Shown: in pieces, positions 19,019-27,609 of the stretch
Position numbering within the stretch: the stretch's first letter is position 1
Layout: each line of letters starts with the position of its first letter
DNA from: CAZJHX01 sp964545715
Lineage (GTDB): Bacteria; Myxococcota_A; UBA9042; GCA-2863065
Reading direction: 5' to 3'
Assembly (NCBI GenBank): GCA_964545715.1
Contig: CAZJHX010000026.1
Coordinates: 16,622-80,621 of the forward strand
Length of the DNA: 64,000 nucleotides
Program-made: the position numbers and the translations under genes
The notes under the pieces: model-generated
The model's database searches: none
Seen by the model: only the letters and a program-made list of their open reading frames with translations
What the model was told of the DNA's origin: nothing

Positions 19019-19804
19019 GTGCCGCGGCTCGCTCAACTCACCACACTTCTGCTGCTGTTCTCCTTTGTGTCGGCCTGCGCCACGCTTGGCCGCCACAAGG
19101 AGCTCGAGAAGCGCGTCCTGGCGCTGGAGAAGTTCCAGCGCGACACGACGGCTGTGCTTCAGCGGGATGTCACGCGGCTGGAGAACCTCAACCAGCGTAT
19201 CCAGAAGGCCACCGCCGAGCTGCGTCGATATGGCGCGGGTCTGGCGGCGAAGGTCGAGGGGCAGGAAGAGGCCGGTCGGCAGCTGCTGGGGCGCATTGAG
19301 GAGCTGCAGCACCTGACCGCGAAGTTCAGTGAGGACATGGGCGCGGTGCGGAAGTTCCTGGACCGCAAGTTCGGCTTCTCGCTGGTCAAGCTGCCGGCGA
19401 ACACCCCGAAACAGCCTGACAAGCTCTACAGCTTTGCGATCTCGCAGCTGAAGGCGAACAAGATCGACCTGGCGCGGGCCTTGTTTCAGCACTTTGTGAA
19501 GCATCACTCCAACCACCCGCGCGCGCTGACGGCCGGCCTGAACATAGGCGAGACGTACCGGATGCAGCGTCGGTACAAGGACGCGCTGAAGGCGTATTTT
19601 GCGGTCTACGAGCCGTGGGCCAACCGGACAAAAAAGGCGCCGCCGGAGGTGCCGATTGCGCTGTGGCTGGCGGCAAAGGCCCTGCAGGAGAGTGGCGCGT
19701 GTCGCAAGTCGATAGACATGTACAAAGAGATCATCCGCTCGTTCCGCAAATCGCCCGAGGCGACCAAAGCCAAACAAAAGCTGAAGACCCTCAAGTGCAA
19801 CTGA
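19019..19804 (+). CDS. cpoB: CpoB/YbgF-like coiled-coil TPR lipoprotein
   Basis: 261 residues from a GTG. A signal peptide with lipobox (SACA, Cys20) is followed by a coiled coil of about 100 residues and then TPR-like helices from about residue 135 (YSFAISQLKANKIDLARALF, NIGETYRMQRRYKDALKAYF). This is the CpoB layout, coordinating PBP1B and Tol-Pal at division. Unlike E. coli CpoB it is a lipoprotein rather than soluble. The pal-cpoB order supports the call. The product stops 15 bp before mnmG. Confidence 0.75.
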   Translation: MPRLAQLTTLLLLFSFVSACATLGRHKELEKRVLALEKFQRDTTAVLQRDVTRLENLNQRIQKATAELRRYGAGLAAKVEGQEEAGRQLLGRIEELQHLTAKFSEDMGAVRKFLDRKFGFSLVKLPANTPKQPDKLYSFAISQLKANKIDLARALFQHFVKHHSNHPRALTAGLNIGETYRMQRRYKDALKAYFAVYEPWANRTKKAPPEVPIALWLAAKALQESGACRKSIDMYKEIIRSFRKSPEATKAKQKLKTLKCN

Positions 19805-19818
19805 TGTAGGTTGCCGCT

Positions 19819-21699
19819 GTGCGGTACCCCAAACCATATGACGTGATCGTTGTCGGCGGCGGCCATGCGGGCTGTGAGGCGGCGCTGTCGGCGGCCCGGA
19901 TGGGGCGCGACGTGCTGCTGCTGACGATGAGCATCGACAAGATCGGGGCGATGAGCTGCAACCCGGCGATAGGTGGGGTCGGCAAGGGCCATATTGTGCG
20001 CGAGATCGACGCGCTGGGCGGCGAGATGGCGCGTGTGGCCGATGCGACGGGCATCCAGTTTCGGCGTCTGAATACGGCCAAGGGGCCGGCGGTCCGGGCA
20101 CGCCGCTGCCAGTCCGACAAGGCGCGCTACGCTACGACCATGCGCGGGGTGCTGGAGCGCACGCACGGTCTGGACATCAAGCAGGCGATGGTGGAGTCGC
20201 TGGTGGTCGAGGGCCGGGCCATTCGCGGTGTACGGACGCGCCTGGGAGTCGCCTTTCAGGCGGGGGCGGTGATTCTGACGACCGGCACGTTCTTGAGCGG
20301 CCTGATGCATGTGGGCGACAAGCAGCAGAGCGGCGGTCGCGCGGGCGAGAAGGCGGCTTGTGGGCTGACCGGCGCGCTTCAGGGCCTGGGTCTGCAGACC
20401 GGGCGATTGAAAACCGGGACGGTGCCGCGGCTCGATGAGCGCAGCCTGGAGCTGGACGCGCTGGAGAAGCAGCCCGGCGATGATCCGCCCCTGGGGTTCA
20501 GCTTCTCGGGCTCCGGGCCGGTGCTGGAGCAGCGCGTCTGCTGGATCACGGAGACCAACCAGGCGACGCACGACATCATCGCGGCCAACATCCACCGCAG
20601 TCCGATCTACGGTGGCGGCATCGACGCGACCGGGCCGCGCTATTGTCCCAGTATCGAGGACAAGATCGTCCGCTTCTCCGAGCGGCGGTCCCACCGGATC
20701 TTTTTGGAGCCGGAGGGCCTCGACACCCGGGAGATCTACCCGAATGGGATCTCAACCAGCCTGCCGTTTGACGTGCAGCTGGACCTGGTTCGGTCCATCG
20801 AGGGCTGTGAGCGGGCCGAGATCACGCGTCCCGGGTATGCAGTGGAATACACCTACGTCGATCCGCGCCAATTGAACGCGACGCTGGGCGTGCGTGACGT
20901 ACCGGGCTTGTATTTGGCCGGGCAGATCAACGGCACGACCGGGTATGAAGAGGCGGCGGCGCAGGGGCTGATGGCCGGGATCAACGCGGCGTTGGCGACG
21001 GGGCCACAGCCTGCGTCTGAGCCGTTTACGCTGGGTCGCTCCGAGGCGTACATCGGGGTCATGATCGATGACCTGATCACCCGGGGAGCGTCGGAGCCGT
21101 ACCGCATGTTCACCAGCCGCGCCGAATATCGGCTGCTGCTGCGAGAGGACAACGCAGACGAGCGGCTGACGGGGCGTGGGCGCGAGCTCGGCCTTGTGGG
21201 GGATCACGCGTGGTCTGTCTACCAACAGCGCTGGGCCGCCGTGGCTGCCCTGACGGAGAAGCTGCGCGCGATTCGCATCACGCCGACGGAAGAGGTCAAC
21301 GCGTCGCTCGCCGCGATCGAGCAGCCCGCCATCTCCGTGCCGAGCACCCTGGAAGATCTGTTGAAGCGGCCCGAGACGACGGCTGAGGTTTTGCGCGGCT
21401 GGCGTCCCCAGGTGCTGGCGGATGTGAGCATGGACGCGCTTGAGCAGGTGGCCGTTCGCGCCCGCTACGACGGCTACATCCGGCGCCAGCAGAGGCAGAT
21501 CGAGCGGCACCTGAAGTTGGAGTCGGTCATGATTCCCGACACGATCGACTACGACAACATCACGGCGCTGAGCACCGAAGTTCGGGAGCGTCTGGCGAGC
21601 GTACGCCCGGGCACGGTCGGCCAGGCGAGTCGAGTAGAAGGTGTCACGCCCGCGGCCATCAGCGTGCTGCTCGTGCACCTCAGGCGCCAGGTCGCCTAG
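19819..21699 (+). CDS. mnmG: tRNA uridine-5-carboxymethylaminomethyl modification enzyme MnmG
   Basis: 626 residues from a GTG, the expected size. The Rossmann FAD motif VVGGGHAGCE lies at residues 11-20 and the family signatures SCNPAIGGVGKGHIVREIDALGG, GPAVRARRCQSDK and LYLAGQINGTTGYEEAAAQGL are all present. MnmG with MnmE installs cmnm5U at the wobble position of several tRNAs. A C-terminal helical MnmE-binding domain is intact (VEGVTPAAISVLLVHL). mnmE, rsmG and parAB, frequent neighbours, are not here. Confidence 0.96.
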   Translation: MRYPKPYDVIVVGGGHAGCEAALSAARMGRDVLLLTMSIDKIGAMSCNPAIGGVGKGHIVREIDALGGEMARVADATGIQFRRLNTAKGPAVRARRCQSDKARYATTMRGVLERTHGLDIKQAMVESLVVEGRAIRGVRTRLGVAFQAGAVILTTGTFLSGLMHVGDKQQSGGRAGEKAACGLTGALQGLGLQTGRLKTGTVPRLDERSLELDALEKQPGDDPPLGFSFSGSGPVLEQRVCWITETNQATHDIIAANIHRSPIYGGGIDATGPRYCPSIEDKIVRFSERRSHRIFLEPEGLDTREIYPNGISTSLPFDVQLDLVRSIEGCERAEITRPGYAVEYTYVDPRQLNATLGVRDVPGLYLAGQINGTTGYEEAAAQGLMAGINAALATGPQPASEPFTLGRSEAYIGVMIDDLITRGASEPYRMFTSRAEYRLLLREDNADERLTGRGRELGLVGDHAWSVYQQRWAAVAALTEKLRAIRITPTEEVNASLAAIEQPAISVPSTLEDLLKRPETTAEVLRGWRPQVLADVSMDALEQVAVRARYDGYIRRQQRQIERHLKLESVMIPDTIDYDNITALSTEVRERLASVRPGTVGQASRVEGVTPAAISVLLVHLRRQVA

Positions 21700-21709
21700 G
21701 ACATCTAGG

Positions 21710-22261
21710 TTACGGAATCTTCTCGACGGTCACGCGCTGCATGATCGCGTCCTCGTGCGGCTTGTCGCGATAGTCGCGCGGCAGAGCGGCGATCGCCTGC
21801 ACGCACTCCATGCCGGAGATGACCTCGCCGAAGACCGCGTGCCGGTTGTCCAGGTGCGGCGTGGGTCCAAGCGTGATGAAGAACTGCCCGCCGTTGGTGT
21901 TGGGACCGGCGTTGGCCATCGACAGCATGCCGGCTTTGGTGTGGCGCAGCTGCGGGTGGAACTCGTCCTTGAAGCAGTAGCCGGGACCGCCTGTGCCGGT
22001 GCCCAGGTTACAGCCCGCCTGCACCATGAAGCCCGGGATCACGCGGTGGAAGGTCAGCCCGTCGTAGTACGGCTGGTTCTCTTCGTATCCCTGCGCGTTC
22101 TTCGAGGGGATGCTGCCGTCGGCCAGGCCCGCAAAGTTGCCCACGGTGATCGGTGCGCGCTTGTGGAACAGCTGGATCGTGATGATCCCGTGATTCGTCT
22201 CGATCGTCGCTCGGACGTCGCTGTAATTGCCGATTGGCTCGATTTCACGCAGACGGCGCAT
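21710..22261 (-). CDS. Cyclophilin-type peptidyl-prolyl isomerase
   Basis: 183 residues from the ATG at 22261, which has a GGGAGGAG Shine-Dalgarno 3 bases upstream; the TTG at 22273 is discarded. No signal peptide, so cytoplasmic. Cyclophilin motifs are complete: the catalytic Arg block LTFHRVIPGFMVQAG, NTNGGQFFITL and LDNRHAVFGEVISGM. It catalyses cis-trans prolyl isomerisation. It converges with mnmG, leaving a 10-bp gap. Confidence 0.93.
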   Translation of the reverse strand: MRRLREIEPIGNYSDVRATIETNHGIITIQLFHKRAPITVGNFAGLADGSIPSKNAQGYEENQPYYDGLTFHRVIPGFMVQAGCNLGTGTGGPGYCFKDEFHPQLRHTKAGMLSMANAGPNTNGGQFFITLGPTPHLDNRHAVFGEVISGMECVQAIAALPRDYRDKPHEDAIMQRVTVEKIP

Positions 22262-22334
22262 GGCTCCTCCCAAAAGTGAGCCCGCACCATACCAGGCTTG
22301 TCGAGCCGTTCAACCGTCGGTACAACGGACACTC

Positions 22335-24299
22335 GTGCCCCTGAAGAAGCTCATCCGCGTCGTCTGGCAGAACATCGCTCGGAGCAAGAAGAACTTCATC
22401 TTCTCCTCCATCGGGATCATTGTCGGAATTACGACGTTCACGTTCTTTCTCGCTCTCAGTCAGGGCATCCGTGACCGTGTTCTCAACCGCATCTTTCCCA
22501 TCGATCAGCTCGAGATTGAGCCGATGGGCGGTGTTGGCGGCGGCGTGGACGACGAAAAGCGGGAGGGTGGTCTCGGCGATGTCCTGGCGACCGGGCCGCG
22601 TCGCCTCAACGCCTCCGCCATAAAGCAGATCAACGGCATCGAGGGCGTCGAGCAGGTCTATCCCAAAATGCGCGCTCGCTTCGCCGCGCGTATCGAGACC
22701 GGCATTCTCAACAAGCGCATGGCCGGTGAGGGGTTCTTCGAGGGCCTCGAGCTCAGCGAGGATCTCGTCACCGGGGTGCGTGAGTTCGAAGAGGCGTGCT
22801 CGTCGCGCTCCGAAGACATCTGCCACCGCCGCGAGGTCAGCTGCATCCGCAATCGCGACTGCCCCCACGAGGGGATGGAGTGTCGCGAGGGCCGCTGCCG
22901 CCCCCGCCAGTACTGGCGCAGCTTTCGCGATCGCCACGACGGACGCGCCTGTACGCGCACCGAGATCTGCAGCGACAGCCAGGTCTGCGGCTACGACGTG
23001 TGGATCGTCCTCAAGACCGACGTCAAAGAGCACATCGCTGCCGTTCGCAAGGCGCTCGCCGACCTCAAGCACCCGACCTTGGATGTGGACATCTACCTCG
23101 CAGTCGCCGAGGTCGGCGTCGTGACCAAAAAGGACATCGCCTCAACGATCCGCGCCTCCGGCGAGCTGTGGACCATCGGAGTCGGGCTGGACGACCAGGC
23201 CACCGCCGCCGCCGCCCCCCGCCCTCCCCCCACCCACCACTTCCCCACCGTCGACGCCGCGACCCAGTACATCGCCGGCCTGGCCGACACGCTCACCGAA
23301 GGCCGCTGCGTCGGACGCCCCTGCATGCTGACCAAGGCCGAGTCCGCCATCGGCAGCTGGAAGTACTTCGAGATCGCCGACAACCACCGCGCCGACTGCC
23401 CCCAGGGCCTGTACTGCGAAGCTCGCAACGTTCTCAGCCGCCAGGGTCGCTGCGAGTCCTACATGCCGCTTGCACTGAATCCGCTGCTAATCGACTTTTA
23501 TAACTCCTCCGTCGTCAGCCAGATCGGCACGGCGACCATCCCCAATCCCTGCCTGGTCTTTGGCCTCAAGGGCTTCTTTCGGCTCGGCTTCTCCTACCTC
23601 GGTAAGTCCAGCGCCACCGTCTGGCAGCGCATCCGCTGGGCCGAGGTCGTCGGCTTCAGCGACAAGGCCATGCAGGTAGGCGCCACCACGCCGCTGGCGT
23701 ACGTCGAGCGCTTCAACCACTTCTATCTGGGGCCCGACGCCGTCTCGCACTACGACAGCGTGCTGCTGCAGATCCCGCGCAACGAAGAGGTCGCCAGCGT
23801 CATCGAGGCAGTCCAAAAGCAGTCCTTCGACCTCTCGTCGCGCTCCAAGTTCGCCCGCAAGGCCGGCGAGATGCTGCTCATCGTCACCCTGACCTTTCTG
23901 CTCATCTCGATCATCATCATCGTGATCAGCGCAATGAACATCAGTCACACGTTCTTGATCATGATCTATCAGCGGCAGTACGAGTTCGGCATCATGCGCG
24001 CCATCGGCGCCTCGAGCTGGGACATTCGCAAGATCATCCTGGGCGAGTCCCTACTCATCGGCCTCGTGGGCGGCATCATCGGCAACATCGCCTCCTTTGC
24101 GCTGTCCCGCCTGGTCAACCTGCTCGCAGGCGGGCTGCGCGAGCGCTTTCCTGTAATCCCCGACGACTTCTTTGTGTACAGCTTTGTGCTTGTTGCGGGA
24201 TCCATCGGCTTTGCCCTCCTCTTTTGCGTCGTGGGCGCCTGGGTGCCCGCACAGCGTGCGTCCAACCTGGACCCGGCTGTCGTGCTGACGTCTGCCTGA
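22335..24299 (+). CDS. FtsX/MacB-type ABC permease with large Cys-rich extracytoplasmic domain
   Basis: About 654 residues from the GTG at 22335. One N-terminal helix (FIFSSIGIIVGITTFTFFLA) and three C-terminal helices with the FtsX block MIYQRQYEFGIMRAIGAS make the MacB/FtsX permease fold. The extracytoplasmic part (residues about 45-540) is enlarged by two Cys-rich stretches. The first, residues 155-218, has nine cysteines in C-x5-C-x6-C-x4-C spacing like the lipoproteins of this window; the second lies near residues 320-370. A partner ATPase is not encoded here. It may transport lipoproteins or act as a stress-sensing permease; the Cys insert suggests binding to a disulfide-rich partner. 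Confidence 0.8.
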   Translation: MPLKKLIRVVWQNIARSKKNFIFSSIGIIVGITTFTFFLALSQGIRDRVLNRIFPIDQLEIEPMGGVGGGVDDEKREGGLGDVLATGPRRLNASAIKQINGIEGVEQVYPKMRARFAARIETGILNKRMAGEGFFEGLELSEDLVTGVREFEEACSSRSEDICHRREVSCIRNRDCPHEGMECREGRCRPRQYWRSFRDRHDGRACTRTEICSDSQVCGYDVWIVLKTDVKEHIAAVRKALADLKHPTLDVDIYLAVAEVGVVTKKDIASTIRASGELWTIGVGLDDQATAAAAPRPPPTHHFPTVDAATQYIAGLADTLTEGRCVGRPCMLTKAESAIGSWKYFEIADNHRADCPQGLYCEARNVLSRQGRCESYMPLALNPLLIDFYNSSVVSQIGTATIPNPCLVFGLKGFFRLGFSYLGKSSATVWQRIRWAEVVGFSDKAMQVGATTPLAYVERFNHFYLGPDAVSHYDSVLLQIPRNEEVASVIEAVQKQSFDLSSRSKFARKAGEMLLIVTLTFLLISIIIIVISAMNISHTFLIMIYQRQYEFGIMRAIGASSWDIRKIILGESLLIGLVGGIIGNIASFALSRLVNLLAGGLRERFPVIPDDFFVYSFVLVAGSIGFALLFCVVGAWVPAQRASNLDPAVVLTSA

Positions 24300-24740
24300 T
24301 TACTTCACCCCTTCAGGCTTATCCGCCTCATCAACCTCGCCGGCCTCCAACAAGAAGTAGAAGAGGGTATTGGGCCCAACCTGCGTCAGGCACGACAAGA
24401 GCGTGTCCTGGCGCTCCTCGTCAGTGCAGTCCCGAAGCTTGGCCAGCCAGGCGGCCCATGACCCGTGGTCGGCCGCTACCGCGCTGAAATGCCGAGCGTT
24501 GGCCACCACAGCGGCGATTTTGCGCCGATTGCGGATGATCGCCGGGTCCTGCGCCAGACGGTCGATATCGGCGTCGGTCATGGCCGCGACGCTGGGCGGG
24601 TCAAACGCCAGGAAGGCGTGCTCAAACGCGGCCCAACGCCGATCGATGACGGTTTTGGTAAACCCCGAGTGGAAGATCTTGCGGGTGAGCAGGCTCAGAT
24701 ACCCGGCGTCGGTGTCCAACTCAACAGCGTAGCTTTGCAT
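24300..24740 (-). CDS. Tag-like DNA-3-methyladenine glycosylase domain protein, short
   Basis: 146 residues; the ATG follows AGGAGG. Residues about 20-85 (GFTKTVIDRRWAAFEHAF, FDPPSVAAMTDADIDRLAQD, IIRNRRKIAAVVANA) resemble the core of Tag (DNA-3-methyladenine glycosylase I), and VGPNTLFYFLLEAGE matches its C-terminal core strand. Tag is about 187 residues with a four-ligand zinc site at its ends. Here the N-terminal Cys/His pair and the C-terminal cysteines are absent, so catalysis is doubtful. It abuts the permease stop tail to tail with no gap. Confidence 0.75.
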   Translation of the reverse strand: MQSYAVELDTDAGYLSLLTRKIFHSGFTKTVIDRRWAAFEHAFLAFDPPSVAAMTDADIDRLAQDPAIIRNRRKIAAVVANARHFSAVAADHGSWAAWLAKLRDCTDEERQDTLLSCLTQVGPNTLFYFLLEAGEVDEADKPEGVK

Positions 24741-24835
24741 GGTGGCCTCCTGACCAGTTCGTTCGGTCAGCTCTCACTGCGAGGAGCGTGCCTGCGGCGA
24801 TGGGCCATGATTTCAAAGGGTTGGGTGGGGGCGGG

Positions 24836-24892
24836 TGTCTCATGGACTCCCAGTATGGGACTCCAGTCTCATTATTGGGAGTAGGTGAGACA
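24836..24892. repeat. 57-bp imperfect palindrome
   Basis: TGTCTCA (24836-24842) pairs with TGAGACA (24886-24892) and ACTCCCA (24846-24852) pairs with TGGGAGT (24876-24882), with 3-nt internal bulges and a 23-nt loop. It lies in the 252-bp gap between ftsZ and the Tag-like gene. Confidence 0.6.
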
Positions 24893-24905
24893 AGATGGTG
24901 ACCGT

Positions 24906-24955
24906 CGGGACAGCCGGTCGGTTAGGTCGTGTGTGTGGATAGAACGGCTGTCCCG
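24906..24955. repeat. 11-bp inverted repeat downstream of ftsZ
   Basis: CGGGACAGCCG (24906-24916) and CGGCTGTCCCG (24945-24955) are perfect complements around a 28-nt loop. No T-tract follows on either strand. Confidence 0.55.
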
Positions 24956-24963
24956 CCGGTCAT

Positions 24964-24979
24964 GAGGGCAGCTGCCCTC
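24964..24979 (-). terminator. GC-rich palindrome just after the ftsZ stop
   Basis: GAGGGCAGCTGCCCTC is a perfect 16-bp palindrome starting 14 bp beyond the ftsZ stop codon. It would form a stem in the ftsZ transcript, but there is no U-run, so it may be a pause, mRNA-end or binding element rather than a classical terminator. Confidence 0.4.
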
Positions 24980-24992
24980 TCACCAGATCGGT

Positions 24993-26288
24993 TTACTTGC
25001 GCAGGAACGTCGGCGTATCGAACTCGCTCTGATCGCTCGCCGCGAAGGGGTTGGTTTGGACCGGCTCACGCACGCCCGCGCCGCTGCCGGCACGTCGCGC
25101 ATACGTGGGACGATCGTAATCCGTGGTGTCCTCGCGCTGGCCGCCCGCGGCCTGACGACGGCCGGGCTGCGTTCCCGCATGCACCCACACCGCATCCGTC
25201 TCTTCCTGAGTCGGCACGCGCGCCTGGCGCCGCGGCTCATAGGCGTGCGGCTGCGAGTGCTGGAAGAAGTCCTCGTCCTGCGTCTGAGGGCGCGCAGACT
25301 CGAACCCGGTCGCCACGACCGTGATCTTCACCGAGTCGACCAGGTCCTTGTTGATGACCGAGCCGAAGATGATGTTGCAGTCGGGGTGTGCAACCTCGTT
25401 GATCACGCCGATGGCGTCGTTGACCTCTTGCAGGCTCAGGTCCGGACCGCCCGTGATGTTCACCAGGATGCCCGTCGCGCCACGAATGCTGGTCTCCTCA
25501 AGCAGTGGGCTCGAGATCGCCGTCGACGCCGCATCCACCGCACGGGTCTCGCCCTGCCCGGTGCCGGTGCCCATCAGCGCGCGACCCTTCTCCGCCATGA
25601 TCGTCTTCACGTCGGCGAAGTCGACGTTGATGATGCCGGACACCTGAATCAGGTCACTGATCCCGCGCACGGCGTTCATCAGAATGCTGTCCGCGATGCC
25701 AAAGGCCTCTTTCAAGGACGTGTTTGGCGCCGCGATCTCCAGCAGCCGCTCGTTGGGGATCACGATCAGCGTGTCCACCGCCTGGCGCAGCTCCTCGATG
25801 CCGCTCTCGGCCTGAATCATCCGGCGCTTGCCCTCGAACGGGAACGGCTTGGTCACGACACCCACCGTCAGCGCGCCGCCCTCGCGGGCCACGTTGGCCA
25901 CGATCGGCGCCGCACCCGTGCCGGTGCCACCGCCCATGCCGGCGGTCACGAACACCATGTCCGCACCCTCCAGGTACTCGGACACCTTGCTCTGGTCCTC
26001 GACCGCGGCCTTGCGCCCGATCTGCGGATCCGCGCCCGCGCCCAGACCCCGCGTCAGCTTGTCGCCGAGCTGGATCTTCTTCGGCGCCAGGTTCTGATGC
26101 AGCGCCTGCGCGTCGGTGTTGGCCACGATGAACTCGACGCCCTCGACACCGGCGTCGATCATGTTGTTCAGCGCGTTGCCACCACCGCCACCGATCCCGA
26201 TGACTTTGATGTTGGCGCCCGCTACCTCTGGCGTTCCCAGGTTACCGCCCCGGTTCTTGCCGAGACTGGTATTTGCAAGCTCGATCAT
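24993..26288 (-). CDS. ftsZ: Cell division protein FtsZ
   Basis: 431 residues; ATG preceded by GGGGGAG. The tubulin-type GTP-binding motif GGGTGTGAAP and the T7 loop NVDFADVKTIM are intact. After the core comes a variable, Arg/Gln-rich linker of about 100 residues and a conserved C-terminal peptide (EFDTPTFLRK) that docks FtsA and other partners. FtsZ polymerises into the Z-ring. It is the last gene of the leftward dcw operon, 79 bp after ftsA, and is followed by three inverted repeats. Confidence 0.98.
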   Translation of the reverse strand: MIELANTSLGKNRGGNLGTPEVAGANIKVIGIGGGGGNALNNMIDAGVEGVEFIVANTDAQALHQNLAPKKIQLGDKLTRGLGAGADPQIGRKAAVEDQSKVSEYLEGADMVFVTAGMGGGTGTGAAPIVANVAREGGALTVGVVTKPFPFEGKRRMIQAESGIEELRQAVDTLIVIPNERLLEIAAPNTSLKEAFGIADSILMNAVRGISDLIQVSGIINVDFADVKTIMAEKGRALMGTGTGQGETRAVDAASTAISSPLLEETSIRGATGILVNITGGPDLSLQEVNDAIGVINEVAHPDCNIIFGSVINKDLVDSVKITVVATGFESARPQTQDEDFFQHSQPHAYEPRRQARVPTQEETDAVWVHAGTQPGRRQAAGGQREDTTDYDRPTYARRAGSGAGVREPVQTNPFAASDQSEFDTPTFLRK

Positions 26289-26367
26289 TGGTAATGCTCC
26301 CCCAAAAGGTCTTTAGATTTCTGAAACTTAGTTGTCTATCGAACCGAAAATGAACTGTGGGCCCCTA

Positions 26368-27600
26368 CTAGAAGATGTCGGCAAACCAGCCCTTGGTTTT
26401 GCCCCACCAACTCTTGAAGCCGCGCGACTGCTTGGTGGCCGTCGTCCGCCCCACCGGGCGGTGTCGGAAGCCGTACTGGACCAGCCCCACGCCTGTGGCG
26501 TAGCGGGGGTTGCGGACCACGTCGACCAGACCACCGATGCTCTCCGGCCGGCCAAGCCGCGCCGGAAGTCCCAGCACCTCTTCAGCCAGCTCGACCATGC
26601 CCTCCATCAGCGACGCGCCGCCTGTGAGGACAACGCCGCTGGTGATCAGGTCCTCGAACCCGGACTTCTGGATCTCCTGCTGCACCAGGCAGTAGATCTC
26701 CTCGATCCGCGGCTCGATGATCTCGCACAGGATCTGCCGGGAGCGTGTCTGCGCCTTGCGGCCACCGACCGCCGGCACGTCGATGCTGTCCTGGTCCCCG
26801 ACCATGGACGTCAGCGCGCAGCCCGACTTGACCTTGATCTTCTCGGCCTCACCGCGCGGCGTCCGCAGCCCGACCGCGATGTCGCTGGACACGTGATTGC
26901 CGCCGATGGGGATAACCGCCGTGTGCACGATGGCGTTGTTGTAAAAGATCGAGATGTCAGTCGTGCCGCCGCCGATGTCGATCAGCGCCACGCCCAGCTC
27001 TTTCTCGTCGTCGAACAGGCAGGACTCCGCCGACGCCAGCTGCTCCAGCACCACCGCGTCGACATGCAGCCCGGTCCGGTTGCAGCAGCGCACGATGTTC
27101 TGCACGCACGTGCTTGCCGCGGTGACGATGTGGACCTTCGCCTCCAGCCGCACGCCGGACATGCCGATCGGCTCCCGCACGCCATCGTTCTCGTCGATGA
27201 CATACTCCTGCGCCAGGATGTGGATCACCTCCCGGTCCATTGGAATGGCCACCGCCCGAGCCGCGTCGATGACTCGCTCCAGGTCACCATCGCTCACCTC
27301 GCGGTCCTTCCCCACCGCGACGATGCCTCTACTGTTGAAGCCTCGGATGTGTCCACCGGCGATGCCCGCGTACACGTTGGCGATGGAGCACCCCGCCATC
27401 AGCTCCGCTTCCTCCACAGCCTTTCGGATGCTGGCGACGGTCGACTCGATGTTGACCACCACCCCCTTCCGCAGGCCCTGAGACGGCGCTGTTCCGATAC
27501 CTATGATGTCGACACCACCCTCGGTGCGCTCACCGACGATGCAACACACCTTCGTGGTGCCTATGTCGAGTCCTACGATGACTTCGTCTCGAGTCCCCAA
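26368..27600 (-). CDS. ftsA: Cell division protein FtsA
   Basis: 410 residues from a TTG start preceded by GGAGGA. Actin-fold motifs are clear: VGLDIGTTKVCCIVGE (phosphate 1), ALIDIGGGTTDISIF (phosphate 2) and the 1C domain between them. The final residues FKSWWGKTKGWFADIF form an amphipathic membrane-binding helix. FtsA links FtsZ filaments to the membrane and recruits the divisome. The TTG start is probably genuine because no ATG lies nearby and the RBS is well placed; it may hold FtsA below FtsZ. Confidence 0.97.
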   Translation of the reverse strand: MGTRDEVIVGLDIGTTKVCCIVGERTEGGVDIIGIGTAPSQGLRKGVVVNIESTVASIRKAVEEAELMAGCSIANVYAGIAGGHIRGFNSRGIVAVGKDREVSDGDLERVIDAARAVAIPMDREVIHILAQEYVIDENDGVREPIGMSGVRLEAKVHIVTAASTCVQNIVRCCNRTGLHVDAVVLEQLASAESCLFDDEKELGVALIDIGGGTTDISIFYNNAIVHTAVIPIGGNHVSSDIAVGLRTPRGEAEKIKVKSGCALTSMVGDQDSIDVPAVGGRKAQTRSRQILCEIIEPRIEEIYCLVQQEIQKSGFEDLITSGVVLTGGASLMEGMVELAEEVLGLPARLGRPESIGGLVDVVRNPRYATGVGLVQYGFRHRPVGRTTATKQSRGFKSWWGKTKGWFADIF

Positions 27601-27609
27601 AGTTCCTCC

